A stretch of 64,000 nucleotides of DNA from Achromobacter agilis (GTDB taxonomy: Bacteria > Pseudomonadota > Gammaproteobacteria > Burkholderiales > Burkholderiaceae_B): positions 62,001-126,000 of the forward strand of contig NZ_UFQB01000015.1 of assembly GCF_900496965.1 (NCBI RefSeq), read 5' to 3'. The notes beneath the pieces were generated by a model. That model did no database searches. It saw nothing but the letters and a program-made list of their open reading frames with translations, and had not been told where the DNA came from. How positions within the stretch are numbered: the stretch's first letter is position 1; every line of letters begins with the position of its first letter. The translations under genes and the position numbers were made by a program. This document shows, in pieces, positions 38,369 through 52,909 of the stretch.

Positions 38369-38929
38369 CTAGGGGGTCGGCAAGGCGAACGGACCTATCC
38401 TCAACAACATCTCGTCGTCATGGTCCGCGCCGCCGAAGAGGTGCCGGTCGAAGAACGGCTGTTCGGAGACGTGGGCGCCCAGTTCGCCGGCCAGGCCGGC
38501 AAAGCTGCGGCGCGATGCCTGGTTGTCAGGCCCCACCGTGGTTTCGAGATAGCGGACATGCTCGAGACCCTTGCGGCGCAAGAGCTCGCGGAGCATGGAG
38601 CGGCCCAACCGATGGCCGCGTGCGCGGGTGTGCACCGCGACCTGCCAGACGAACAGAACGTCGGGCCGGGTCGGGATCACATAAGCGGAGATAAAACCGT
38701 CGATACGTCCGCCGTTGCTTTCGGCCAGGACGCAGGTGTCGCGGAAGTGCTCAGCGAGGAGCAGGTACGCGTAGAGGGAATTCAGGTCGAGCGGCGGGCA
38801 CTCGGAAATGAGGCGGTGGATGGCGGCGCCGTCTTTGCGGTCGGGCAGACGCATGGTATGGGTCTGCGCGCTGACCGCCGGCGCCACGGCACTTGAGAGA
38901 GTTGGGTTATCCAGTTCGTTTTTCTTCAT
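38369..38929 (-). CDS. ectA: L-2,4-diaminobutyrate acetyltransferase EctA
   Basis: GNAT-family enzyme that acetylates diaminobutyrate in ectoine synthesis. The 186-residue protein shows the EctA signature [19 protein letters not shown], then [21 protein letters not shown] (acetyl-CoA-binding motif A) and [20 protein letters not shown]. Its ATG at 38929 overlaps the regulator's stop by 4 bp, so ectR and ectA are translationally coupled. Confidence 0.95.
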   Translation of the reverse strand: MKKNELDNPTLSSAVAPAVSAQTHTMRLPDRKDGAAIHRLISECPPLDLNSLYAYLLLAEHFRDTCVLAESNGGRIDGFISAYVIPTRPDVLFVWQVAVHTRARGHRLGRSMLRELLRRKGLEHVRYLETTVGPDNQASRRSFAGLAGELGAHVSEQPFFDRHLFGGADHDDEMLLRIGPFALPTP

Positions 38930-39501
38930 GCGACGATTCCCGATTCTGGGGGTGCCCCGCCCGTGGGCACTTCAAGGATGGGCGACGACACATCGCCATG
39001 CGTGTCGACGGCGGCCTGGCCGTCCTGTTCCATGAGCGTCACGATGCGCTCCAGGGACAGCGTGATAGTGGCCTGTTCGAGTTCCGGCAGCGCATTGAGC
39101 GCGTCGGCCAGATGTTTCTGCAGCGGCGAAGGCGCGCCTTGCGCCAGTTCGCGCCCGGCTTCCGTGGCCGTGACGAACACGATGCGGCGATCTTCGCGGC
39201 CGCGTTCGCGGCGGATCAAGCCCTTGTCTTCCAGGCGGTCCAGGATGCCCACCACCGTGCTGGGGCTGACGTGCATCTCGCGGCTGATCGCCGTGGCCGT
39301 CATGGGGCCATTGCCGATCACGGTGCGCAGGCACATCAGTTGCGGCGCGGTGATATGACTGACGGCGGACAGTTGGCGCGAATGCAGCGCGATCGAACGC
39401 GTGATGCGGCGCAGGGCCCGCAAAATGCGCAGGTCGTACTGCTGTGCAGGATCGGATTTCGCGGCGTCAGTCATGGAAGAAGTGGGTTGGCTGAAATTCA
39501 T
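38926..39501 (-). CDS. ectR: MarR-family regulator of ectoine genes, EctR-like
   Basis: MarR-type winged-helix protein with the core [21 protein letters not shown], recognition region [23 protein letters not shown] and wing [17 protein letters not shown]. EctR regulators repress ect operons until osmotic stress. The start is uncertain: ATG 39501 (MNFSQPTSS, 191 residues) lies only about 4 nt after the predicted transcript start, while ATG 39474 (MTDAAKSD, 182 residues) gives a normal leader; neither has a clear Shine-Dalgarno. It is first in the operon. Confidence 0.88.
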   Translation of the reverse strand: MNFSQPTSSMTDAAKSDPAQQYDLRILRALRRITRSIALHSRQLSAVSHITAPQLMCLRTVIGNGPMTATAISREMHVSPSTVVGILDRLEDKGLIRRERGREDRRIVFVTATEAGRELAQGAPSPLQKHLADALNALPELEQATITLSLERIVTLMEQDGQAAVDTHGDVSSPILEVPTGGAPPESGIVA

Positions 39502-39540
39502 TTCTACACAAATGATATGCGCACGATCCATTTGAGTCAA
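39498..39540 (-). promoter_or_regulatory. Promoter and candidate EctR operator of the ect operon
   Basis: -35 TTGACT (39535-39540), 17-bp spacer, -10 TATCAT (39512-39517), reading left. A perfect inverted repeat TCATTT-CTACAC-AAATGA (39498-39515) overlaps the -10 box and the transcription start, a place where a dimeric MarR protein would block initiation. Confidence 0.65.
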
Positions 39541-39670
39541 ACAAAAACCCCGGCGCACGATGTAAATAAATGAATACGTATTTGCAGTGGATGACCGCAA
39601 GATTCGTGGACTTGCGGACGGAGACGCAATCGCGGGGTTTTGCTTCCGAGCCATAAGGGGAAGCCCCTAC

Positions 39671-39723
39671 AAAAAACATATGTTTTTTCATTGTTTGCAG
39701 ATTTATCATGTGTTTTTTCCATG
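39671..39723 (+). promoter_or_regulatory. AT-rich palindrome and direct repeat upstream of the RpiR gene
   Basis: A perfect 18-bp palindrome AAAAAACATATGTTTTTT (39671-39688) is followed by a related half, CATGTGTTTTTTCCAT (39708-39723), 31 bp or about three helical turns after CATATGTTTTTTCAT (39677-39691). Placed between ectR and the divergent RpiR-type gene, it looks like an autoregulatory operator. Confidence 0.55.
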
Positions 39724-40671
39724 ATACCGCCTGATATGTCCCTGCCGTCGGACCTGCTTCTCGCCCTCCAGGAAAAACTGGAACACCTGCCCCCGGAACT
39801 CCAGCGGGCGGCGCGGTGGGTGGTGGCGCACCCTGCCGAAGTGGGGCTGTGGTCGATGCGGCGCCAGGCCCAGGCGCTGGGCGTCGCGCCCGCCACAATG
39901 CTGCGGCTGGCGCGGGCCGTGGGGTTCTCCAGCTACGAGGATTTCCGCCTTCCCTTCCAGCAGGCGTTGGCAGGCAAAGGAAAGCCGGGGCTGCGCGACC
40001 GTGCCGCCGCCCTGCAGGCCGCGGCGGGCGAGCCCGCGCCGCCCGGACACGACGTGCTGACCGAATATCAGATCCAGGCCATGAGTTCCGTGTGCGCGCT
40101 GAATCCGCCTTCGGCCTTCGATGCGGCGGTACAGACCCTGCTGGAAGCCAGGCAGGTCGGTTTCCTGGGAACCCGCTCCGCGTTCGGCATTGCCTTCCAG
40201 ATGCGCTACGCCTACCAACTGGTGCGCCGCAACAGCGTACTGATCGACGGCCTGGGCGGCGCGCCCGCCGAGCAGGCCGACAACCTGGGCGCCAGCGATG
40301 CGCTGATCGTGATTTCGCAGGCCCCCTATCCAACCGCCACCGTCCAGCTGGCGCGCCAGGCAGCCCAGCGCGGCGTGGCGATCATCGCGCTGACCGACGA
40401 TCCGCTGTCGCCGCTGGCCGTGGACGCCCGCCACACGCTGCGCTTCGCCCCGCCGGACCGCGACGGCGTGCAGGCGCGGCCGGCGCGCCAGGGCCCTGGA
40501 TCGTTCTTCCACACCACCGCCGGCCTGCTGGGCCTGGCCGAACACCTGATCGCGCGCCTGACGGCCCGTGGCGGAGACGAAGTGCTCAGCCGCCTGACCG
40601 AAGTGGAACAGCGCCTGCTTACCGACAACATCTACTGGGCCGGCGGCCGGGGCCGACGGCCCGCGGCCTGA
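39721..40671 (+). CDS. MurR/RpiR-family transcriptional regulator
   Basis: A 316-residue regulator with an N-terminal HTH_6 domain (about residues 15-85; PPELQRAARWVVAHPAEVGLWSMRRQAQALGV, then TMLRLARAVGFSSYEDFR) and a C-terminal SIS domain (about 135-260; RQVGFLGTRSAFGIAFQM, then SDALIVISQAPYPTATVQLA and IALTDDPLSPLA). It probably senses a small metabolite and controls the aminotransferase and TRAP transporter genes that follow. Alternative start at 39736 (MSLPSDLL) is equally plausible; an in-frame ATG at 39640 would run through the operator region. Confidence 0.88.
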   Translation: MIPPDMSLPSDLLLALQEKLEHLPPELQRAARWVVAHPAEVGLWSMRRQAQALGVAPATMLRLARAVGFSSYEDFRLPFQQALAGKGKPGLRDRAAALQAAAGEPAPPGHDVLTEYQIQAMSSVCALNPPSAFDAAVQTLLEARQVGFLGTRSAFGIAFQMRYAYQLVRRNSVLIDGLGGAPAEQADNLGASDALIVISQAPYPTATVQLARQAAQRGVAIIALTDDPLSPLAVDARHTLRFAPPDRDGVQARPARQGPGSFFHTTAGLLGLAEHLIARLTARGGDEVLSRLTEVEQRLLTDNIYWAGGRGRRPAA

Positions 40672-40715
40672 CGCCTCCCGATTCGTCTTCAACTCCTGTA
40701 TTGCGGAATCGCCCC

Positions 40716-42057
40716 ATGAGCCACACCCACGTCCTGCATCGTTCCCTACGCCAGACGCCCCCTGTCGCCGTACGCGGCCAGGGCGTGTGGGTCTATGACA
40801 GCACCGGCCGCGCCTATCTCGACGGCTCGGGCGGCGCTGCCGTTTCCTGCCTGGGGCACAACCACCCCGACATCCAGGCCGCCATGCATGCGCAGATCGA
40901 CGCGCTGTCCTACGCGCACACCAGCTTCTTCACCACCGAGGTCGCCGAGCGCCTGGCCGACCGCCTGGTCGCCGACGCGCCAGCGGGCATTTCGCACGCC
41001 TACTTCGTGTCGGGCGGTTCGGAAGCCGTGGAAGCCGCGCTGAAGATGGCCCGCCAGTATTTCGTCGAAATCGGCCAGCCCGAGCGCCGCCACATCGTGG
41101 CGCGGCGCCAGAGCTACCACGGCAATACGCTGGGCGCGCTGGCGGTGGGCGGCAACGCCTGGCGCCGCGCGCAATTCGCGCCGCTGCTGATCGAGGTGGA
41201 GCACGTCTCGCCCTGCTATGCCTACCGCGACCAGCGCGACGGCGAAAGCGCCGAGCAGTACGGCGAACGCCTGGCCCAGGAACTGGAGCAGACATTCGAA
41301 CGGCTGGGCCCCGGCACGGTCATGGCGTTCGTGGCCGAACCCGTGGTCGGCGCCACCGCGGGCGCGGTTACGGCGGTACCCGGCTACTTCCGCCGCATGC
41401 GCGAAGTGTGCGACCGCCACGGCGTGCTGCTGATCGCCGACGAAGTGATGTGCGGCATGGGCCGCACCGGCACGCTGTACGCGATCGAACAGGAAGGCGT
41501 GACGCCCGACCTGATCACCATCGCCAAGGGCCTGGGCGGCGGCTACCAGCCGATCGGCGCCGTGATGGCGCAACGGCGCATCGTGGAAGCGATGCAGCAA
41601 GGCAGCGGCTTTTTCCAGCACGGCCACACCTATCTGGGCCATGCGGTCGCCTGCGCGGCATCGCTCGCCGTGCAGGACGTGATCCGCCGCGACGGCCTGC
41701 TGGCGCGCGTGCGCGAACAAGGCGCCGGCCTGCGCGAACGGCTCGAGCGCGCGCTGGGCGGCCACCCGCAGGTGGGCGACATCCGGGGCCGGGGCCTTTT
41801 CATGGGCATCGAGCTCGTGCAGGACCGGGCAACCAGGCAGACCTTCGACCCCGCGCTCTCGCTGCATGCGCGTGTCAAGCGCGAAGCCATGGCGCGCGGG
41901 CTGATGGTCTATCCGATGGGCGGCACCATCGACGGCCGCCAGGGCGACCACGTGCTGCTCGCGCCCCCCCTTCATCATCACGGAAGACGAACTGGACCAA
42001 TTGACCGAACGCCTGGCCGGCGCCATCGACGCCGCCATCGCGCAGACGCGCGCCTAA
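40716..42057 (+). pseudogene. Class III aminotransferase, frameshifted near the 3' end
   Basis: PLP-dependent aspartate-aminotransferase superfamily, class III. It has DGSGGAAVSCLGHNHP, FVSGGSEAVEAALKMARQY, the PLP Asp in LLIADEVMCGMGRTG and the Schiff-base Lys in ITIAKGLGGGYQPIGA. After VLLAPP (about codon 416) the frame is lost at a run of seven C (41964-41970). With six C the protein continues FIITEDELDQLTERLAGAIDAAIAQTRA and stops at 42055-42057, the expected C-terminus, about 446 residues. It is either a sequencing slip or a real disruption that replaces the last ~28 residues. Its partner genes suggest catabolism of an imported amino compound; the substrate is not readable. Confidence 0.85.
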
Positions 42058-42219
42058 GCGCGGCGCCTGCCGGCGCAGCGGGGGGAATCCGCTGCGCACC
42101 TCCGCCCGCCTTGCGCGGGTACGTGACGATTCGCACAGGGCGTTCCGCGGCTCGCGGGATGCGCCAACCGCCGGCAAAGACCGGCAATCTCACGGGGAAA
42201 AACCCCAAAAGGAGTTTGC

Positions 42220-43224
42220 ATGACCACGTCCGTCAAACACCCCTTGGGCCATCGCAGTGGCTGGTCGCTCGCCGCGGCGGGCCTGGCCACGGCATTGCTG
42301 TCCGCGGCGCCGGCTCCTGCCGCCGCTCAACAGAAGTTCGTCAGTATCGGCACGGGCGGCGTCACCGGCGTCTACTATGCCGCCGGCGGCGCCATCTGCC
42401 GTCTCGTCAACAAGGATCGTTCCACCCACGGCATCCGCTGCTCGGTCGAATCGACCGGCGGTTCGGTCTTCAACGCCAACACCATCAAGGCTGGCGAGCT
42501 GGACCTGGGCGTCGTGCAGTCCGACGTCGGCTTCAACGCCTATAACGGCCAGGGCCAGTTCAAGCAGGCGGGTCCATATCCCAAGCTGCGCTCCGTCTTC
42601 TCTATCCACCCCGAGCCGTTCACCGTTGTGACGCGCAAGGAGGCCAACATCAAGTCGTTCGAGGATCTGAAAGGCAAGCGCTTCAACGTCGGCAACCCCG
42701 GCTCGGGCACCCGCGCCTCGATGGAAGAGCTGCTGGCCACCATGGGCTGGACGATGAAGGATTTCTCGCTGGCGTCCGAACTGCGCCCCGATGAGCACGG
42801 CTCCGCGCTGTGCGACGGCAAGATCGACGGCTTCTTCTATGGCGTCGGCCACCCGTCGGCCAACATCCAGGATCCCACCACCAGCTGCGGCGCCAAGCTC
42901 GTGTCGCTGACCGGCCCCGCGGTGGACAAACTGGTCGAGAAATACCCCTACTACGCCCACGCCACGATTCCGGGCGGGCTGTACCCGAACAACCCCGACG
43001 ACACCAAGACGTACGGCGTGACCGCCACTTTCGTCACGTCGGCCGATGTGCCGGACGCCACCGTCTATACCGTGGTCAAGGCCGTATTCGACAACTTCGA
43101 CGACTTCAAAAAGCTGCACCCGGCCTTCGCCAACCTGAAGGCCGCCGACATGGTGAAGAACGGGCTGTCGGCGCCCCTGCATCCGGGCGCCGAGAAGTAC
43201 TTCAAGGAAAAGGGCCTGCTCTAA
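42220..43224 (+). CDS. TAXI-family TRAP transporter solute receptor
   Basis: Periplasmic receptor of a TRAP-TAXI transporter. The 334-residue protein has a Sec signal peptide (about 1-35, ending PAAAQ) and then the TAXI signature [60 protein letters not shown] and [22 protein letters not shown] follow. A good GGAG Shine-Dalgarno precedes the ATG. It lies between the aminotransferase and the fused permease, so the three probably handle one substrate, plausibly an amino or dicarboxylic acid. Confidence 0.93.
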   Translation: MTTSVKHPLGHRSGWSLAAAGLATALLSAAPAPAAAQQKFVSIGTGGVTGVYYAAGGAICRLVNKDRSTHGIRCSVESTGGSVFNANTIKAGELDLGVVQSDVGFNAYNGQGQFKQAGPYPKLRSVFSIHPEPFTVVTRKEANIKSFEDLKGKRFNVGNPGSGTRASMEELLATMGWTMKDFSLASELRPDEHGSALCDGKIDGFFYGVGHPSANIQDPTTSCGAKLVSLTGPAVDKLVEKYPYYAHATIPGGLYPNNPDDTKTYGVTATFVTSADVPDATVYTVVKAVFDNFDDFKKLHPAFANLKAADMVKNGLSAPLHPGAEKYFKEKGLL

Positions 43225-43364
43225 AGCTGCCCGGCCGCTTGCCCGGCAACCGCGGGGGGCGCCACGCGCAACCCCGCGGCTGCCGCCCTTGGGCGCCTCT
43301 GACGCGCGCAGGGACACAACGCGCGCCGTTCCATGGCGCGCGCTATGACACGTAGGGGAATTTC

Positions 43365-45984
43365 ATGACAAAAGAGCCGCACTCGCCGGCCCCGGACCTG
43401 GAACAGCTGGTCGCAGACGCCGACCGCGGAGGCCGCAACGTCGGTGGCGTTGCAGGCGCCACGCTGGCCGTGGGCGCGCTGATCTGGTCCGTTTTTCAGC
43501 TCTGGTACGCCTCCCCGCTGCCGTTCGCGCTGAACTGGGGCATTTTCAACGACACCGAGGCGCGCGCCCTGCACCTGGGCATCGCCATGTTCCTGGGCTA
43601 CCTCGCGTATCCGGCCAGCAAACGGTCCGCGCGCGACCGCATGCCCTGGTACGACTGGGCGCTGGCGCTGACGGCCGGCTTCTGCGGCAGCTATCTGTAC
43701 CTGTTCTATAACGAGCTCGCCGGCCGCCCCGGGCAGCCCACGACGATGGACGTGGCCACGGCGGCCATCGGCCTGGCCCTGCTGCTGGAAGTGACGCGGC
43801 GCGCGCTGGGCCTGCCCATGACGGTGCTGGGCCTGGTGTTCGTCGCCTACGCGCTGGCCGGTCCCTGGCTGCCCGACGTGCTGGCGCATCGTGGCGCGTC
43901 GCTGGAACGCCTGATGTCCCATATGTGGCTCACCACCGAAGGCGTCTACGGCGTGGCGCTTGGGGTGTCGGTGTCGTACATCTTCATCTTCGTGCTGCTG
44001 GGCTCCATGCTGGACAAGTGCGGCGCCGGCAACTACATGATGCAGGTGTCGTTCGCGCTGCTGGGTCACCTCCGGGGCGGCCCGGCCAAGGTGGCCGTGG
44101 TGTCCTCCGCGGTCAACGGCCTGGTATCGGCGTCATCGGTGGCCAATGTGGTGACGGGCGGCATCTTCACGATTCCGCTCATGAAGAAGGCCGGATACGG
44201 CGGCGTGCGCGCCGGCGCGATCGAAACCTCCTCGTCGGTCAACGGCCAGATCATGCCGCCCGTCATGGGCGCGGCCGCCTTCCTGATGATCGAATACGTC
44301 GGCATCCCCTATACCGACATCATCCGTCACGCGATCCTGCCAGCCGCGATTTCCTACATCGCCCTCTTCTACATCGTCCACCTGGAAGCCCTGAAGCTCG
44401 GGATCCAGCCGATGATGGCCTCCGGCCCTTCGCGCACGCCGCTGCAGAAGCTGGCAGGCTGGGGCATGGGCATCAGCGGCACGCTGGTGGTCATGGGCGC
44501 GGTTTACTGGATCGGCACCGGGCATACAGGCGCTGGCGGGCGCCGCCGCCACCTGGCTGCTGCTGGCCATCCTGGCGGCGCTCTATCTGTGGCTGCTGCG
44601 CATTGCGGCGCGCCACCCCGACCTGCCGCAGGATATCGACATCAACCATCCGGTGCGGCCGCAGCCCTGGCCGACGGTGCGCGCCGGGCTGTATTTCCTG
44701 ATCCCCATCGGCATCCTGGTCTGGTGCCTGAGCGTTGAGGAGCTTTCCGCGGGCCTGTCCGCGTTCTGGGCGGCGATGGCGATGCTGTTCCAGATGGTGA
44801 CGCAGCGCCCGCTGATCGCGTGGTTCCGCCAGCAGCCGGCGGGGCCAGCCTGGCGCCAGGGCTGGCGCGACGCCATCGGCGGCCTGGAGGACGGCGCCCG
44901 CAACATGATCGGCATCGCCATCGCCTGCGGCACCGCGGGGCTGATCGTCGGCGCCATCACCCTGACCGGCCTGGGCCTGCGCATGACGGCGTTCGTCGAG
45001 TTGGTGTCGATGGGCAACGTGCTGCTGATGCTGATCTTCACGGCGCTGGTGTGCCTGATCCTGGGCCTGGGCATGCCCACGACGGCCAACTACATCCTGA
45101 TGGCGACGCTGATGGCGCCGGTGGTGGTGGAGCTGGGCGCCCAGAGCGGGCTGGTCATCCCCTTGATCGCGGTCCACATGTTCGTTTTCTACTACGGCAT
45201 CATGGCGGACATCACGCCGCCGGTGGGCCTGGCCACCTTCGCGGCCGCCGCGATCTCGGGCGAGGACCCGATCAAGACCGGCATTCAGGGCGTCATCTAC
45301 GCGGCGCGCACGGCCATCCTACCGTTCATGTTCGTGTTCAACCCCATGCTACTGCTGATCGACGTCAACTACGGCTGGGAGCTGGCGCTGGTCGTGACGG
45401 GCGCCACCCTGGCCTCGCTGACCTTCGCCGCGGCCACCATGAGGTGGTTCCGCACGCGCTGCACGCTGCTCGAAGTCGGCGTCCTACTGCTGGTGACGTT
45501 CATGCTCTTTCGCCCGGACTGGTTCATGGACCATTTTGCGGCGCGCCACGAGAGCCGTCCGGTATCCGAATTGCAGGCTATCGCCGCCACGCTGCCGGAC
45601 AACGGCCGCCTGACCGTCGTGCTGCGCGGGATCAATCTGGAAGGCGACGAACTGACCAAGACCGTCGCCGTCGCCCTGTCCGAGCTGTCGGGGGATGCCG
45701 GCGCGCCGGACGCGGGCCGCAAGCGCCTGGCCGAAGCCGGCCTGACGCTGATGAGCCTGGGCGACCAGACGCAGATCGGCGGCTTGCGCTTCGGCAGCCG
45801 CGCCCAGCGCGCCGGCTGGGAACAGGGCTGGGACGTGGTCGAGGTGAAAATGCCGAACCCGCAACGCTGGTCCGAATTCTGGGTGTACGTGCCCGCGCTG
45901 CTGTTGCTGGCAGGCATGTGGGTGCGCCAGGGGCGTCGGGACGGCGGCGCCCCCGCTCGCCGGTTGCACACGACGCCGGCCTGA
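43365..45984 (+). pseudogene. TRAP transporter fused permease (4TM/12TM), frameshifted
   Basis: Fused small and large membrane subunits of the TRAP-TAXI transporter. The first part (43365 on) covers the 4TM segment and much of the DctM-like domain, with LGGSML-type VSYIFIFVLLGSMLDKCGAG and SSVNGQIMPPVMGAAAFLM. The frame breaks at GGG 44520-44522. With one G fewer, GTG continues IQALAGAAATWLLLAILAALYLWLL straight into the second open frame (PQPWPTVRAGLYFLIPIGIL to 45984), which includes LGLGMPTTANYILMATL and DITPPVGLATFAAAAIS. Restored length is about 872 residues, normal for this family. Either a one-base sequence error or genuine decay. Confidence 0.88.
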
Positions 45985-47202
45985 TCAGCCGGCCCGCGCG
46001 CGCCGCCAGGCCGGCCAGGCGCCAATGGTGAGCGCGCGCAGGAACCACTCCACCGGGCCGTAGGCATGCCGCCGCAACCACCAGGCGGACAGCGGTAGCT
46101 GCGCCGCGAAAATGGCCGCGGCCATTCCGAAGGCCGCCAGCGGCGACACCGTGGCGAACAGCCGCAAGCCCCAGGCGGTGAAAATGAAGGCGCAGACGAT
46201 GGACTGCATCAGGTAATTGGTCAGCGCCATGCGCCCCGCTGGCGCGAGCACGGCGCCGAGCCACCCGCCCAGCCGCGTACGCCAGGCCAGGAGGAACGCC
46301 GCGGCATATGACATGCTGAGCAGCGGCGCGGTCAGCAGATCGGCCGCCAGCCCCGGCAATTCCCAGGCCGAGCCCGCGAAAGGCAGCGCGGTCGTGGCAT
46401 ACACCGCCGAGCCGGCAAGGCCCGGCAGCAACCCCAGTGCGCACAGCAAGCCCAGCGCGCGCGGCTGGCGCCAGGGATCGACCAGCGCCTCGCGGCGGCC
46501 CAGCGCGTAGCCGGCCAGGAACATGGCGAAGACGAACGGCCCCTGCACGAAAAGCACCGTGAACCAGACGGCCTCGAGCAGTTCTTTCACGTGCTGGGCG
46601 ATGGTCGTGCCGATGGTGCCCCGATAAGCCTCGATGGCCGACAGCGCATCCGCCCGGTACTGTGCCGAGTAATCGGCAGGCACCGGGTCCAGGAAGGCCA
46701 GCGCGCCCAGCAAGGCCCATACCAGGGACGCCAGCACGATGAGCCACAGCGCGATGCGCAGCGCCCGCCCTGGGTCCATGCGCCGGCACAGCAGCAGCCC
46801 CAGGCCCAGCAACGCGTATGTGAGGAGGATGTCGCCCTGATAGAAAAGCACGGCATGCGCGCCGCCCAGCACGGCCAGCCCCGCCAGCCGGCGCAGGAAC
46901 TGGGGCGTGAACGCGGCCTCGCCGCGTTCCGCGGTCGCCATCTGCAAGGTGAAGCTATAGCCGAACAGGAACGAAAACAACAGGTAGAACTTGGTCTCGA
47001 ACAGCCAGGCGATCAGCCATCGCACGGCCAGGTCCAAGGGCCGCGAGTACACCGGATCGGCGACACCGGCGCCGTAGAACGGCGAGGCGAACACCCCGAT
47101 GTTGACCACCAGGATGCCGAACAGCGCAAAGCCGCGAAGCGCGTCCACCTGGGCCAGCCGCTCGGAAGCCCCCATGGCGCCGGCCGCCGGTTGGACGCGC
47201 AT
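45985..47202 (-). CDS. DUF418 family membrane protein
   Basis: A 405-residue polytopic protein with 8-10 predicted transmembrane helices. It begins with the DUF418/YeiB-type opening VDALRGFALFGILVVNIGVF and has ETKFYLLFSFLFGYSF and the C-terminal DUF418 block (GRMALTNYLMQSIVCAFIFT, then YGPVEWFLRALTIG). Members resemble acyltransferase-3-like membrane proteins but their function is not established. It starts 7 bp after parC and ends one base from the convergent TRAP permease gene. Confidence 0.88.
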   Translation of the reverse strand: MRVQPAAGAMGASERLAQVDALRGFALFGILVVNIGVFASPFYGAGVADPVYSRPLDLAVRWLIAWLFETKFYLLFSFLFGYSFTLQMATAERGEAAFTPQFLRRLAGLAVLGGAHAVLFYQGDILLTYALLGLGLLLCRRMDPGRALRIALWLIVLASLVWALLGALAFLDPVPADYSAQYRADALSAIEAYRGTIGTTIAQHVKELLEAVWFTVLFVQGPFVFAMFLAGYALGRREALVDPWRQPRALGLLCALGLLPGLAGSAVYATTALPFAGSAWELPGLAADLLTAPLLSMSYAAAFLLAWRTRLGGWLGAVLAPAGRMALTNYLMQSIVCAFIFTAWGLRLFATVSPLAAFGMAAAIFAAQLPLSAWWLRRHAYGPVEWFLRALTIGAWPAWRRARAG

Positions 47203-47209
47203 TGCCGGG

Positions 47210-49534
<2,325 letters not shown>

Positions 49535-49569
49535 GATGGTTTCAGGTAGACAAATTCATCGAAACGGCG

Positions 49570-50174
49570 TCAATGCGCCTGCGCGGACGGCATCAGCTGC
49601 GTGTCGGCGACATGCGCGCGCAGTTGGCCGCGCACCGCGTCCAGCGTGGCCGCGTCCTGGCCGCGCTTGGGAATGATCACGCCCTGCAGGGTGCCGAGAA
49701 TGACGTAGAGGTGTTCCGGGGTTTCTTCGACCCGCCGCACATCGGACCAGTCCATGCGCCCAGAGGCCGCGGCGGTGGAATCCGAAATGCCCTCGGGGCC
49801 GAAATCCAGCTGATGCCGCCCCAGGAAGAGGTCGTCGGGCTGCCTGGCGAGCATGCGCCGCGTGTTCATTTTCACCAGGGCGGGCAGCACGTATTCGTAG
49901 GCCAGCGCCAGCACCGCGAGGATGCCCAGCCCCACCGCCAGCCCCTGGAAATACACCGGAAGCAGTTGACCCCAGTTCGGGCCCTTGCCATCCCAGGTCT
50001 GCCAGACCAGATAGGCCAGCAGCGCCACGACCATCAGGATGGCGAAGCGCAGGTGCGACCGGTAGCGGCGGCGGCGCAGCTCCGGGCGTTTGTACACGTA
50101 GACGGCGAAGTCGGCATAGTCGTCGGCCGTCAGGTCGACGTCCATGCGGGCCTGCCCGGACGCGGATCCGGCCA

Positions 50175-50175
<1 letters not shown>
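49570..50175 (-). CDS. YcxB-like membrane protein between parE and parC
   Basis: A 201-residue protein with two transmembrane helices at about residues 45-63 (FAILMVVALLAYLVWQTW) and 78-102 (LAVGLGILAVLALAYEYVLPAL). A C-terminal YcxB-type domain follows (GRHQLDFGPEGISDSTAAASGRMDWSDV, then EHLYVILGTLQGVIIPKRG). Function of the family is unknown. The ATG at 50175 overlaps the parE stop by one base, and parC follows 35 bp later, so it is cotranscribed with topoisomerase IV. Confidence 0.82.
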
Positions 50176-52136
<1,961 letters not shown>

Positions 52137-52331
52137 GTTATCCCCAACATCTGTGGAAAAAAACCGACATTTTACGGATAAGCCCAGGTTCTGCGCGGCT
52201 CCCGGTGGGATGCGCACGACCTGACCACCTCCGAATTCGGTAGGATGACGACAATCACAGCCGGCGCATCGGGGCCACACGGCCCGGATCGCGACAACTG
52301 CGCCGCAACATCCTACACAAATCCGGCAAAC

Positions 52332-52378
52332 CCTGTTGTTATTAACAGTGGTAGTGCCTGTTGTTATTGACAGTGGTA
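52332..52378 (+). repeat. Two 22-bp direct repeats upstream of trxA
   Basis: CCTGTTGTTATTAACAGTGGTA (52332-52353) and a copy at 52357-52378 differing at one base (A to G), period 25 bp. Each contains a CTGTT...ACAG dyad; the second includes a TTGACA. They lie 88-134 bp before the trxA start, in an otherwise GC-rich region, and may be a tandem regulator site or a promoter duplication. Confidence 0.6.
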
Positions 52379-52465
52379 TGCTTTAATCCATTCCACAAAC
52401 AAGAACAACGGCAAGGCGCATCCTTTTTTTGCGCGCCTTTTGCTGCCGAACCGAGAATCACCATC

Positions 52466-52792
52466 ATGAGCGACCAAATCAAGAACGTCAGTGACGCCAG
52501 CTTCGATGCCGATGTGTTGAAGTCCGGCCAGCCGGTGCTGGTGGACTACTGGGCTGCCTGGTGCGGCCCCTGCAAGATGATTGCCCCAATCCTGGAAGAA
52601 GTCGCCAGCGAATACGCCGGCCGCCTGACGATCGCCAAACTGAACGTGGACGAAAACCAGGGCACCGCCGCCAAGTACGGCATCCGTGGCATTCCCACCC
52701 TTATGCTCTTTAAAGACGGCCAAGCCGCCGCCACCAAAGTTGGCGCGCTGTCGAAGTCGCAACTCACCGCATTCCTGGACGGCGCGTTGTAA
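52466..52792 (+). CDS. trxA: Thioredoxin
   Basis: A 108-residue cytosolic thioredoxin with the redox motif [15 protein letters not shown] (Cys-Gly-Pro-Cys at about 33-36), the buried Asp in VLVDYW and the cis-proline in [11 protein letters not shown]. It reduces ribonucleotide reductase, PAPS reductase and other disulfides. The ATG at 52466 ([10 protein letters not shown]) fits the family; an in-frame ATG at 52361 falls within the repeated leader. It is followed by rho, the common order. Confidence 0.96.
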   Translation: MSDQIKNVSDASFDADVLKSGQPVLVDYWAAWCGPCKMIAPILEEVASEYAGRLTIAKLNVDENQGTAAKYGIRGIPTLMLFKDGQAAATKVGALSKSQLTAFLDGAL

Positions 52793-52909
52793 ACTGCGTG
52801 CTGTGAACGAAGGCGCCGTCCAGGTGGCGGCGCTCATTCAATACCGCGCGAGCCCGTCCGTGGCGCGCCGCCAGAACCCTCCTTTACTTTTCCCCCAACA
52901 CTCACCGCG

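Noticed and set aside
41971-42545. Read-through extension of the aminotransferase to 42545
   Set aside because: The extra residues are Arg/Gly/His-rich and overlap the TAXI receptor gene in another frame; a one-base insertion explains the break.
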